Shown here: in pieces, positions 27,916 to 36,773 of the stretch
Position numbering within the stretch: the stretch's first letter is position 1
Layout: each line of letters starts with the position of its first letter
Origin: Candidatus Kapaibacterium sp.
GTDB lineage: Bacteria > Bacteroidota > Ignavibacteria > Kapaibacteriales > UBA2268
Assembly: GCA_026390695.1 (NCBI GenBank)
Contig: JAPLFL010000089.1
Coordinates: 1-64,000, forward strand
Reading direction: 5' to 3'
Length of the DNA: 64,000 nt
Notes under the pieces: model-generated
Database searches by the model: none
Told to the model about the DNA's origin: nothing
What the model saw: only the letters and a program-made list of their open reading frames with translations
Program-made: the position numbers and the translations under genes

Positions 27916-29973
27916 ATGGTAAAACAAATGAGCATTAAAAAAATATTATTTTCAACTACTGCTTTCCTTTTTATATTCATCATTTCAGCTTTCAGTGCTG
28001 TTCCCGACTCAATTTCCATTAAAAAGATTGATAGTCTTAATACTAAAATAGTATCTAATAAATTGGCAACAAATGATACTTTGAAAAATGATTCGACTAA
28101 AAAAATCGAACCGATTGATACAATTCCGCCATCATTGCCAATAATGAAGTATGGATCAATGTTTTTGCTTCCTCATCATTTTTATCAGAAGATTAAAAAG
28201 GATGATAATAATTACTTGAATGCTTATTCATTTTCAGATATTTTTAAAGCGCAGCATCGCTATTATCCTCTCTCATTGGGCATGTATGGTTTGTTTAACA
28301 ATATGTCAGTTTTAGGTGGAAGTTCACGGGATAATAATTTCCGATTTAACGGACGAACACTCACTGATTTTGAATTCGGCAGTTTTAATCCCGAACTATT
28401 TTCTCCGGATTTTGTTGAATCAGCTGAAATTATGGTTGGTTCAGATGCGGTTATTCTTGGAGATGCAGCATCAGGAGCGCTTATTAATTTTCAAGAAATT
28501 CGTTACAATACAAAAAATCCTTATACTCATCTTTTTTATTGTGATGGTGGATTTGGTTACTTTGGCTCTGACGGCATCTTTAGCCAGAATTTTTTAAAAA
28601 ATTGGAACTTGACTCTTGGCTTCCGTCGCCAGTCTGACCATGGCTATTTTGATAATTCAGGTCTTGATTCTTGGAATTTTCGCTCAATTATTAGATGGAA
28701 TCCATCTAACCTCACAAATATTTCATTTACTCAAAATTACTTCAATAATATTAACGGACTTTCGGGTGGAACAAGCACCTATACTTCCTCTATGACTAAT
28801 CTCAATAGTTCTGTATTATCAGAGAATATGAATGAGCGTGTTTTTCGTTATGATGCAACTATGCAGCTTTGTTCATATATAACATCGGATACTTCACAGG
28901 CTTTTTCAATGAATACCTATTTTTCAAACATTGAGTGGTGGCGCTATTACGATCTTAAACTCCTTAATGATACCAGTGCATTGGGTAGAATTAAAAATTT
29001 TAATTCTTATACAGGCATTTCCGGCAAATATGAATTTTCTGCTTTCAGAGCCATTATCATAAGAACCGGTGGAGAAATCAATTATATAAAAATCGGTGGA
29101 TCGCCCTTCTATTCTGCATGGAAAGGGATTTCTTCTTCAGTTTGGGGTTACGGTCAGTTAGATTTTATCCCACAGTTTGAAATCACAGGTGGTTATAGAA
29201 TGAATTTACTTTATTCAAAAGTGGCCAATTCATTGGGAGGATCAATCAAATATAATTTCTCAAACAAAGCCCACATCCTTGCTGATCTATCAATTTCAGA
29301 GAAAATCCCATCCCTTGTTGAAGGAATTGCATTGTCAAAAGAAAGAAATCAATTAGCCTTTTTTGAATTTGAGTATAATTTTGATGAATTAAACACTTCT
29401 TTGAGATTTTTTGACAGAAACGTTCAGAATCCGATTCTGTCTGATTCCACGCCTATGTCATCAAATAATATTTTTGGTATCAGAACTTATAACGGAGATT
29501 CGAGAAACATTTTGGGAGTTGGCTTTAATGTGGAATATCGTCATAATTTAAAATATAATTTATTTAATGTATTTACTCTTGAATCCTACTCTATTGAGCC
29601 ATGGGGGCAATTTCAGAACAGTTTGACAAATGGAACAGATGATAAGCGAATTCCACTATTTTATGGTGGAGTTAAGGCATTTTTAACGTTCTTAGCAAGT
29701 GAAAGTATAATGAATATTGGTTTGGAGCTCTCTGCCTTATCAAGTCAGCAAGGAAATCAATTTATTTCGATTACAAGACAAATGATTCCTAATCAATCTT
29801 CAAATTCCGCAGCTACAGATGGTTTAAATCTTTTTGTGTCTTTAAAACTCGGAGATGCTTATCTAAGATTGACATGGATGAATATCTTAAATTCTAAGTA
29901 TTATTACATTCCGTTTTATACTGAGATGAATAGTAATTTCAGGATGTCAGTTTCATGGTCATTCTTTGATTAA
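27916..29973 (+). CDS. TonB-receptor-like outer-membrane beta-barrel protein
   Basis: The 685-residue protein has a signal peptide (best from the second ATG at 27928: SIKKILFSTTAFLFIFIISAF). A plug-like domain carries NMSVLGGSSRDNNFRFNG and SADVILGDAASGA-like motifs, here FVESAEIMVGSDAVILGDAASGALIN split over the two parts. A long C-terminal region of alternating aromatic beta strands ends in SWSFFD, typical of barrel ends. No clear TonB box is visible. It is co-transcribed with the OmpA/PD40 protein and meets the Lon-domain gene tail to tail with a 6-bp gap. It may import a ligand or serve as a surface scaffold. The ligand is unknown. Confidence 0.75.
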   Translation: MVKQMSIKKILFSTTAFLFIFIISAFSAVPDSISIKKIDSLNTKIVSNKLATNDTLKNDSTKKIEPIDTIPPSLPIMKYGSMFLLPHHFYQKIKKDDNNYLNAYSFSDIFKAQHRYYPLSLGMYGLFNNMSVLGGSSRDNNFRFNGRTLTDFEFGSFNPELFSPDFVESAEIMVGSDAVILGDAASGALINFQEIRYNTKNPYTHLFYCDGGFGYFGSDGIFSQNFLKNWNLTLGFRRQSDHGYFDNSGLDSWNFRSIIRWNPSNLTNISFTQNYFNNINGLSGGTSTYTSSMTNLNSSVLSENMNERVFRYDATMQLCSYITSDTSQAFSMNTYFSNIEWWRYYDLKLLNDTSALGRIKNFNSYTGISGKYEFSAFRAIIIRTGGEINYIKIGGSPFYSAWKGISSSVWGYGQLDFIPQFEITGGYRMNLLYSKVANSLGGSIKYNFSNKAHILADLSISEKIPSLVEGIALSKERNQLAFFEFEYNFDELNTSLRFFDRNVQNPILSDSTPMSSNNIFGIRTYNGDSRNILGVGFNVEYRHNLKYNLFNVFTLESYSIEPWGQFQNSLTNGTDDKRIPLFYGGVKAFLTFLASESIMNIGLELSALSSQQGNQFISITRQMIPNQSSNSAATDGLNLFVSLKLGDAYLRLTWMNILNSKYYYIPFYTEMNSNFRMSVSWSFFD

Positions 29974-29979
29974 TTAGAG

Positions 29980-30615
29980 CTAATCTTTCATTCCGGGGAA
30001 ATAATACCCATCATTCCGTATAATTTTAGAAATTATTTCTGCTTCTTTAACCATCGGTAAAACTCTTTTCAAGTGAATTAAAATCAAGTTCAATCTTTCG
30101 TTTTCATTGCGTTTTTCAAGAATTTCCTGTTTCTGATTAACTGAAAGACCGGCTTTGGAAGCGATAATGTATGAAGGAATGTTAGATTTTAGTTTCATTA
30201 TGTCAATCGCTTCAATTCTGACATCATGCAAATTATCAACAATTTCATTAAACTTGGTCAGGCACTCGATCAACAATGCCTCATCTGTTTTTTCTTCAAT
30301 ATCATTAAGCTGAGTTACATTACCAATATAATAGGGCTGTTCACCATCGGTAAAGCTATTGAGTTGATAGCGCCATAGCCCTTTAACGATAATATCCATC
30401 TTTCCGTCTTCAGAAATTTTGAAAATATCAATAACCTCACAAACACAGCCAATATTGTAAATTTTTGATGAATCAATCAAAGAAATGCCAAACGGCTTCT
30501 TCTGCTCCCAGCAATTCTTTATTAATAACTTATATCGTTCCTCGTAGATGTGAAGCGGTATCACAGCTTCCGGGAACATGACTATACCCAAAGGGAAGAG
30601 TCCGATTTTTTCCAT
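29980..30615 (-). CDS. Lon substrate-binding (LON N-terminal) domain protein
   Basis: The 211 residues match the stand-alone PUA-like N-terminal domain of Lon protease: LFPLGIVMFPEAVIPLHIYEERYK at the start, then FGISLID and IGCVCEVIDI, followed by helices. There is no ATPase or protease domain. Such proteins are common in bacteria and have no defined role; they may recognise damaged proteins or act as adaptors. The gene lies 5 bp after the S9 peptidase stop on the same strand, so the two are co-transcribed. That fits a protein-turnover theme but does not prove it. Confidence 0.9.
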   Translation of the reverse strand: MEKIGLFPLGIVMFPEAVIPLHIYEERYKLLIKNCWEQKKPFGISLIDSSKIYNIGCVCEVIDIFKISEDGKMDIIVKGLWRYQLNSFTDGEQPYYIGNVTQLNDIEEKTDEALLIECLTKFNEIVDNLHDVRIEAIDIMKLKSNIPSYIIASKAGLSVNQKQEILEKRNENERLNLILIHLKRVLPMVKEAEIISKIIRNDGYYFPGMKD

Positions 30616-30620
30616 TTATT

Positions 30621-32678
30621 TTAATGTTTCGTATATTTATCTAAAAATTCATAAAATTCTTTATGCCATAAGATTTGCTCCTGTGGCTTTAAAATCCAGT
30701 GCGATTCTTCCGGGAAAAAAATTAATTTTGATGGAATATTTTTTACCTGAGCAACTGTGAACGCTTGTAAACTCTGTGTGTAAGGAATTCTGAAATCCTT
30801 GCCTCCAGTGCTGATCATGATCGGAGTAGTCCAGTTCTGAGCAAAGTGAATCGGGGATGATTTGGCATAGAAATCATCATTCTTTTTATCCCAGTAAGGG
30901 CCACCATACTCCCAATTCGTGAACCAAAGCTCTTCTGTTTCACCATACATACTTTCACAATTAAATACACCACAATGGGATATAAATGCGCTATATTTTC
31001 TATTATGATTACCTGCAAGCCAAAAAACCGCATAACCTCCAGCACTGGCTCCTACTGCAGAAAGTCCTTTTGGATCAATATATGATTCTTTTAACATATC
31101 ATCGGTTGCGCTCATAATATCCTGCATGGGTTTTCCGCCCCAGTCAAGGCTTATTGCATCATTCCACTTTTGTCCGAAGCCTGGCATCCCACGTCTGTTC
31201 GGAGCTACAACAATATATCCTTGCGAAGCCATGAGCATAAGATTCCAGCGATAACTAAAAAATTGATTAATTGTAGATTGAGGACCACCCTGACAATATG
31301 TAATCAAAGGATATTTCTTCTTAGAATCAAAATTTGGAGGATACAAGACCCAACAGTGTACTTTAGCTCCATCGTTGCTTGTTACTATCCTTTGTTTTAT
31401 CTCCGGCTTTAAAATGCTCTCTAAAGCTGATCCATTGACATTTGTGATTTGTTTGGCTTCGTAATTTGTAAGATTCAAAGAATAAATTTCAAATGGCTGA
31501 AGCATCGACCGACGCTCAAATATCAGTGATTTACCATCATTGCTTATAGACAAGCCACCATCGCAGTTAAACATGCCAGAATAAATCACTTTCCAGCCAC
31601 CAGTTTGAATATCAAATTTATAAATCGGAACAATTGCAGAATCGCCAGCTACCATATAAATAAATTTACTATCGGGTGACCAAACATACTGTTCTTCCCA
31701 CTGATCAAGGGTTTTCGTCAGTTCCGATATTTCTCCTGATTTTCTGTTATAAAGCATTAATCTGTTTTTGTCGGATTCAAATCCAGCACGTTCCATACTC
31801 GTAAAAGCAATCCAGTTGCCGTCTGGAGAATAACTTGGGTCTTTATCATAGCCGGGCATCTTAGGAGTAATATTTTTTGTTTCTTTAGATGCAAGATTAT
31901 AAGTATATACATCTGAATTTGTACTTTCAGCATATTTTTCAACTTTTCTGGAGGAATAGGCAATTTCTTTGGAATCCGGCGACCAGCCAATCTCTTCTGC
32001 TCCACCGAATGGCTTTAACGGACAGTCCCATTTTTCATTAGGCATCAAATCCAATACCGTTCCACCGTTTGATGGCATTATGAATAAATGTGAATAGGTC
32101 TCATCTTCCCAATCGTCCCAGTGACGGACGGGAATTGACTCGTACATTTTAACATTTACCTTCGGAAGTGCAGGATATTTGTCAGCAGCCGTCTGAAGAA
32201 GTTTTACCTCGGCTGTGTAAGAAAAATATTGTCCGTCAGGTGACCATGAGATGTTATCAACTCCGGCTTCTACTGACGTTCTTTGAATGGGTGTGCCATC
32301 AGGAAAATCCATTGTAAATATTTGGGGAGCGCCATTTCGCGTTGATAGAAATGCAATTTTTTTTCCATCAGGAGACCAACGAGCACTAAAGTCAGCTCCT
32401 TTCTCACCTTTTCCGATTTCTTTTATTTCTCCACCATTGACGGAAACAAAATAATTATGCTTGGAAGTCTTGTTATCAGTTATTGAAGGTACTCCCATGT
32501 TGAACAGAACCCATTTTCCATCTGGTGAAATTTGGTGATCTGAGATTCTTTTCAAATTTAACAGAATTTCAGGAGTCAATAATTTTGATTCTGCCGATAC
32601 TAAATTAATAGCTGCTAATGCTATGATCAATGATGATAATATGATCCATCCTCTATTTGAACACTTATTTTTATTCAT
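30621..32678 (-). CDS. S9-family peptidase (prolyl-oligopeptidase/acylaminoacyl-peptidase type)
   Basis: The 685-residue protein has an N-terminal signal peptide or anchor (about residues 8-30), a seven-bladed WD40-like propeller with repeated WSPDGKKIAF / WSPDSKFIYM motifs, and a C-terminal alpha/beta-hydrolase domain. The catalytic serine is Ser545 in GASAGGYAV, with Asp in STGGKDFRIP and His in PEESHW. It would release dipeptides or acylated residues from short peptides in the periplasm. It is divergent from the exonuclease III gene (127-bp intergenic) and is followed by the LON-domain gene. Confidence 0.94.
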   Translation of the reverse strand: MNKNKCSNRGWIILSSLIIALAAINLVSAESKLLTPEILLNLKRISDHQISPDGKWVLFNMGVPSITDNKTSKHNYFVSVNGGEIKEIGKGEKGADFSARWSPDGKKIAFLSTRNGAPQIFTMDFPDGTPIQRTSVEAGVDNISWSPDGQYFSYTAEVKLLQTAADKYPALPKVNVKMYESIPVRHWDDWEDETYSHLFIMPSNGGTVLDLMPNEKWDCPLKPFGGAEEIGWSPDSKEIAYSSRKVEKYAESTNSDVYTYNLASKETKNITPKMPGYDKDPSYSPDGNWIAFTSMERAGFESDKNRLMLYNRKSGEISELTKTLDQWEEQYVWSPDSKFIYMVAGDSAIVPIYKFDIQTGGWKVIYSGMFNCDGGLSISNDGKSLIFERRSMLQPFEIYSLNLTNYEAKQITNVNGSALESILKPEIKQRIVTSNDGAKVHCWVLYPPNFDSKKKYPLITYCQGGPQSTINQFFSYRWNLMLMASQGYIVVAPNRRGMPGFGQKWNDAISLDWGGKPMQDIMSATDDMLKESYIDPKGLSAVGASAGGYAVFWLAGNHNRKYSAFISHCGVFNCESMYGETEELWFTNWEYGGPYWDKKNDDFYAKSSPIHFAQNWTTPIMISTGGKDFRIPYTQSLQAFTVAQVKNIPSKLIFFPEESHWILKPQEQILWHKEFYEFLDKYTKH

Positions 32679-32805
32679 AAAACCTTTCGCCTTATCTTAA
32701 TCAATATTTTTTTACTAATTTGGATGATATATAAACTTTGTTGATAAATATTTATAAAAGAGATAACAAAGATAACAAAAACCATTAAAATATACCTTAG
32801 AAAAT

Positions 32806-33612
32806 ATGAAAATTGTCTCCTGGAATATAAACGGAATCCGAGCTATAACAGGTCAGAATCCAAGTAAACGACTTGATAAAATCGTTCACGAAAATAAACT
32901 TTTTGCTTATATAGAAAATGAAAATCCTGATCTGATTTGTGTTCAGGAAACAAAAGCAGATTTCGATCAAATTAACGAAGATTTGCGCTGTCCCCCATCT
33001 TACCATGCTTTTTATCATTCATGTGAGAGGAAAAAGGGATACAGCGGCGTTGCAACATTTTCAAAAAACGAACCTTTAAATGTACGAACAAAATTCGGAA
33101 ATGAAGAATTTGACTGCGAAGGAAGGGTTCTGGAAGCCGATTACGGTGATTTTATTCACTATAATATATATTTTCCTAAAGGTTATACCGATCACGAAAG
33201 ATTAGACTATAAATTACGTTTTTATGACTGGATTTTTTCTGTTATTAATGAGCAGCGTGATAAAGGGAGAAAAATCATCGTTTCAGGTGATTATAACACT
33301 GCCCATAAAGAATTAGATCTGGCGCACCCTAAGGAGAATAAGGATGTTTCAGGATTTCTTACTATTGAACGTGAAAAACTTGATTATATTATCCAGCAAG
33401 GTTATCATGACTCTTTTCGTGAGTTTTGCTCTGAAGGGAATAATTATACTTGGTGGAGTAATCGATCCAATTCACGTGGCAAAAATATTGGCTGGCGGAT
33501 TGACTATCATTTTGTTACTGAAAACTTATTAAAGTCACTAACAAGCGCAAGCATTCATCCTGAAGCTCATGGATCTGATCATTGCCCGATTGTATTGGAA
33601 TTTAATTTATAA
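32806..33612 (+). CDS. xth: Exodeoxyribonuclease III / AP endonuclease
   Basis: The 268-residue enzyme has all family signatures: MKIVSWNINGIRA, CVQETKAD (metal-binding Glu), SGDYNTAHKELDL (Asp/Asn pair) and GSDHCPIVLE (catalytic Asp/His). It repairs abasic sites and 3' blocked ends in base-excision repair in the cytoplasm. The sequence is closest in style to the ExoA/Xth branch that lacks extensions. The gene starts a plus-strand pair with the SafE/DsbD-like membrane protein 24 bp downstream. Confidence 0.95.
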   Translation: MKIVSWNINGIRAITGQNPSKRLDKIVHENKLFAYIENENPDLICVQETKADFDQINEDLRCPPSYHAFYHSCERKKGYSGVATFSKNEPLNVRTKFGNEEFDCEGRVLEADYGDFIHYNIYFPKGYTDHERLDYKLRFYDWIFSVINEQRDKGRKIIVSGDYNTAHKELDLAHPKENKDVSGFLTIEREKLDYIIQQGYHDSFREFCSEGNNYTWWSNRSNSRGKNIGWRIDYHFVTENLLKSLTSASIHPEAHGSDHCPIVLEFNL

Positions 33613-33635
33613 TTTTTTAAACATTTTTTTATAAT

Positions 33636-34355
33636 ATGTTTGCTGAAATATTAGCTGGTTTTACACTTGGATTATTTAGTACTATTCATTGTATGGGAAT
33701 GTGCGGTCCAATCGCATTGGCACTGCCGTTTCATCATACAAAATTCATAGGTAAACTTTTGGACGGATTACTCTATAATTTTGGTAGGATATTAACTTAT
33801 GTAACATTAGGAGCAGTTTTAGGAGTTGTAGGTGAAGCTTTTGGGATGTCTGATTTTCAACAGAAAATTTCTTTGATTCTTGGAATCTCTATGTTGGTTA
33901 TAGTTTTTTTTATTCCAAAAAGAGTACATGGCAAGCTCCTTGAGATAAATTTTATCAAAGCAGTATCGCTAAAATTCAAATTTGCTTTTAACTATTTTTA
34001 TAAATCGACAAAATTTGGTGATCTTTTTGTTTTAGGGCTGCTCAATGGCCTATTACCATGTGGCTTAGTATATGTAGCTTTAACGAGTTCCTTTTCACTT
34101 ACAAACATTAGCGAAGGCATGCTTTTTATGTTTGCTTTTGGCTTAGGCACACTCCCAGCCATGCTTTCGGTTTATATGATAAAGAACATTATTAAACCAT
34201 CAATAAGACTTGGCTTAAGCAAAGCCATCCCTTATGGAATTGCTTTAGTTGCGATTTTAATGATATTAAGAGGATTAGCTCTCGGTATTCCGTACATTAG
34301 TCCGGTTTTACCAGCTAAAGTGCTTATCGAAGAATTACCTCCTTGCTGCAAATAA
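33636..34355 (+). CDS. SafE/DsbD_2-like six-helix membrane protein
   Basis: The 239-residue protein has about six membrane segments and the signature HCMGMCGPIALALPF, with two cysteines in the first helix, and GLLNGLLPCGLVYVAL with a further Cys in the fourth. This is the 'sulfite exporter TauE/SafE / DsbD transmembrane' family often found near cbb3 oxidase assembly genes, where it is thought to move copper or reducing power. It ends in a short Cys-Cys tail (PPCCK), a possible metal-binding site. No cco genes are nearby, so the partner is unknown. Confidence 0.82.
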   Translation: MFAEILAGFTLGLFSTIHCMGMCGPIALALPFHHTKFIGKLLDGLLYNFGRILTYVTLGAVLGVVGEAFGMSDFQQKISLILGISMLVIVFFIPKRVHGKLLEINFIKAVSLKFKFAFNYFYKSTKFGDLFVLGLLNGLLPCGLVYVALTSSFSLTNISEGMLFMFAFGLGTLPAMLSVYMIKNIIKPSIRLGLSKAIPYGIALVAILMILRGLALGIPYISPVLPAKVLIEELPPCCK

Positions 34356-34494
34356 TATATATTCCATTGAAAAGGTTTATTGGTCTTATCTTTCTTATAA
34401 ATTTAATCTTTAAATTATCATATAAAAAAATGATAAGTGAAGTTTTTTTGTCTTCTGTAAGTTTTTATATCTGACTTATAGAACTCATCTCGTA

Positions 34495-34566
34495 TCATTC
34501 CGAGTGAAACGAAGGATCTCTCTGATAATGGCTACTGGAGAGATCCTTCACTTCATTCAGGATGAC
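34495..34566. repeat. Large inverted repeat of a dispersed palindromic family
   Basis: The 261-bp gap after the SafE-like gene contains ATCATTCCGAGTGAAACGAA at 34495 and its imperfect reverse complement ending at 34566 (CTTCATTCAGGATGAC). Together they make a 28-bp arm inverted repeat around a 16-base loop with internal GGATCTCT/AGAGATCC. It is a dispersed element of the CHSERSEE-type peptide signature, unrelated to the VIPANAGI family. It lies between convergent genes and may end both transcripts. Confidence 0.8.
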
Positions 34567-34616
34567 ATTTTCGAATTTTTTATACTTAGATTGAAATCAA
34601 ATGATATCAATCAAGC

Positions 34617-35987
34617 TCAAACATATTCGAATTTAGATGTAAAATGACGTAGAAAATCAGGTTGCCATGTTATCTTCATTCCCTTGAGCTGTTCGCGTTT
34701 TTCATAAACTTCTATAATTGCTTCTGCTGTATATTCAATGTGTGATTTGGTATAAACTCGCCTTGGTACGGCAAAACGGACTAATTCCATGGCTGGTGCT
34801 ATATGTTCACCTTTTTCATCATTTTTACCAAACATCACCGATCCAATTTCAACACTCCGTACCCCACCAACCTTGTAAATTTCACATGAAATGGACTGTC
34901 CGGGAAATTCTTTTGGCTTTATATGAGGTGCAAATCGTTTTGCATCCAAATAAACTGCATGACCACCCGTCGGCATCAAATAAGGTACACCTGCATTGGT
35001 TAGCAATTCACCGAAAAATGCGATTTGATGAATTCTGTATTTAAGATAATTTTCGTCCATAACTTCACGGAATCCAACTGCCAGAGCTTCAAGGTCACGG
35101 CGAGCTAAACCTCCATAGGTGATAAATCCTTCAGTAACAATTAACAGTGTTTTTGCCGCTTCTGCAAGTTTATCATTGTTCATACATAAAAAACCACCCG
35201 TATTGCTTAATCCGTCTTTTTTTGCACTCATTGTGCATCCATCGGCATAAGAGAACATTTCACGGGAAATTTCGAGTATTGATTTATTTTCATATCCCGA
35301 CTCCCGCATTTTTATAAAGTAAGCATTCTCTGCGAACCGGCAGCAATCTAAGAATAAAGGAATACCATACTTTTTTACCAATTCGCTTGTTTCACGAATA
35401 TTTTGCATTGAAACGGGTTGTCCGCCGCCACTATTGTTTGTCACAGTAATATAACAGACTGGTATATTTCGAGCACCGACACGATTAATCAGCTCTTCAA
35501 GCGCTTCTATATCCATATTGCCCTTAAAATCAGCAATGATTTCGGGATTTTTTCCTATTTTTGTTGGAAGATCGATTGCCTCTGACAGTGCATATTCAAT
35601 ATTTCCGCGGGTTGTATCAAAGTGAGTATTATTTGGAAAGACTTTTCCTTTTCCACCCATAATTGAGAATAATATTCTCTCCGCAGCCCGCCCCTGATGC
35701 GTTGGGATGATATGTTTGAATCCGGTAATATTTCTGACTTCATCCTCGAATTTATAATAACTTCGCGATCCGGCATAAGATTCATCTCCATCCATTATAG
35801 CACTCCACTGATTTGAGCTCATGGCTGTAGTGCCACTGTCGGTGAGCATATCAATTGTAATGGCTTCTGATCTGAGATAGAAAGGATTTAAAAATGCTTG
35901 GTCTAAATATTTTTCTCTTTGTTCGGGAGTTGTTATTGGGATGTGTTCAATGGACTTGATTTTAAAAGGTTCAATTTTAGTTTTCAT
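34617..35987 (-). CDS. tnaA: Tryptophanase (tryptophan indole-lyase)
   Basis: The 456-residue PLP enzyme belongs to the tryptophanase/tyrosine phenol-lyase family: LLTDSGT-like DMLTDSGTTAMS near the N-terminus, PTHQGR, and the PLP lysine Lys257 in TMSAKKDG. Its numbering coincides with Citrobacter tyrosine phenol-lyase, so specificity can be read. The two residues that define TPL (Arg381 and Phe448) are Ile381 (RSVEIGS) and His448 (LRHFTSKFEYV) here, as in E. coli TnaA. It should cleave tryptophan to indole, pyruvate and ammonia in the cytoplasm. It is transcribed alone. No tnaC-like leader or TnaB permease is visible beside it. Confidence 0.9.
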   Translation of the reverse strand: MKTKIEPFKIKSIEHIPITTPEQREKYLDQAFLNPFYLRSEAITIDMLTDSGTTAMSSNQWSAIMDGDESYAGSRSYYKFEDEVRNITGFKHIIPTHQGRAAERILFSIMGGKGKVFPNNTHFDTTRGNIEYALSEAIDLPTKIGKNPEIIADFKGNMDIEALEELINRVGARNIPVCYITVTNNSGGGQPVSMQNIRETSELVKKYGIPLFLDCCRFAENAYFIKMRESGYENKSILEISREMFSYADGCTMSAKKDGLSNTGGFLCMNNDKLAEAAKTLLIVTEGFITYGGLARRDLEALAVGFREVMDENYLKYRIHQIAFFGELLTNAGVPYLMPTGGHAVYLDAKRFAPHIKPKEFPGQSISCEIYKVGGVRSVEIGSVMFGKNDEKGEHIAPAMELVRFAVPRRVYTKSHIEYTAEAIIEVYEKREQLKGMKITWQPDFLRHFTSKFEYV

Positions 35988-36079
35988 GAAATTTCTTGTA
36001 TCTTGATAAAATTATTATACAAAATTAAGAAAATTTACACTGAATTTTATCAACCTAACCTGACTTATAATCGAAGTAA

Positions 36080-36760
36080 TTAACTTTTTTTGAAATATAG
36101 AACAATTGCACCGTTAAACGAACTGAGATTTGTTGGTAATTGAAAATTTGATGAAAATATTTTCCAATAAAAGTTAATTTTTAATTCTCTGATATTTAAT
36201 GTATCATGAGTAACAATCTGAAAATAGAGTGGATTGGATGAATCACAATAAATAGTATTTTGAGAAGATTTACCCGCAGTCAGAGAATTGACTGTTAATT
36301 GTGCAAAACCGTTTGAATTTACCGAATCCAGATTATAACTGCTTACTATATCTTTTGAATTAGAATTGGAATTGGGAATAATATTAAATGGAATATAATC
36401 AATATTAAGGATAAATGAGCTTATATAAACCATTGTTGAATTATATCGAATAGTATCCGGATTTCCATTCATATTGATCCCAAGCTTTAATTGTCCCGAT
36501 TCTGTACCGAAGATACAAGATGCCGATATTGAAGGATGATAATCAATAGAGTAAGGATTGAAATTCTGACGAATTGAACCGGTTTGAGTTAAGTCCGATT
36601 TTATGGAATCAGGCAATTGCCAGATAATATGTGATTTATCATCATTCAATTTGGTTTTCACTGCCACATCCAAACCCAGAGAATCTTTGCAGGAATACAA
36701 ACATACTATTGTCAGTATTTGAAGAAGTGAAAGATATATTTTTAAATACTTTTTCATCAT
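36080..36760 (-). CDS. Hypothetical lipoprotein downstream of the anti-sigma/barrel gene
   Basis: I do not recognise a family. The start is placed at ATG 36760 because it has an upstream GGA ribosome site and opens a lipoprotein signal peptide (KKYLKIYLSLLQILTIVCLYSC, Cys24), whereas longer readings would overlap the previous gene. The mature 200 residues are beta-rich, with many Asn/Ser, and contain no further cysteines apart from two (SCIFG and YCDSS). The gene begins 13 bp after the stop of the anti-sigma/barrel gene and is therefore probably the third gene of the ECF sigma operon. It could be a surface sensor or ligand-binding partner; this is inference. Confidence 0.7.
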   Translation of the reverse strand: MMKKYLKIYLSLLQILTIVCLYSCKDSLGLDVAVKTKLNDDKSHIIWQLPDSIKSDLTQTGSIRQNFNPYSIDYHPSISASCIFGTESGQLKLGINMNGNPDTIRYNSTMVYISSFILNIDYIPFNIIPNSNSNSKDIVSSYNLDSVNSNGFAQLTVNSLTAGKSSQNTIYCDSSNPLYFQIVTHDTLNIRELKINFYWKIFSSNFQLPTNLSSFNGAIVLYFKKS

Positions 36761-36773
36761 TTTTCCGTGGAAA

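Noticed and set aside
34617..35987. Tyrosine phenol-lyase instead of tryptophanase
   Set aside because: The two residues that define TPL (Arg381 and Phe448) are Ile and His here, as in tryptophanase.
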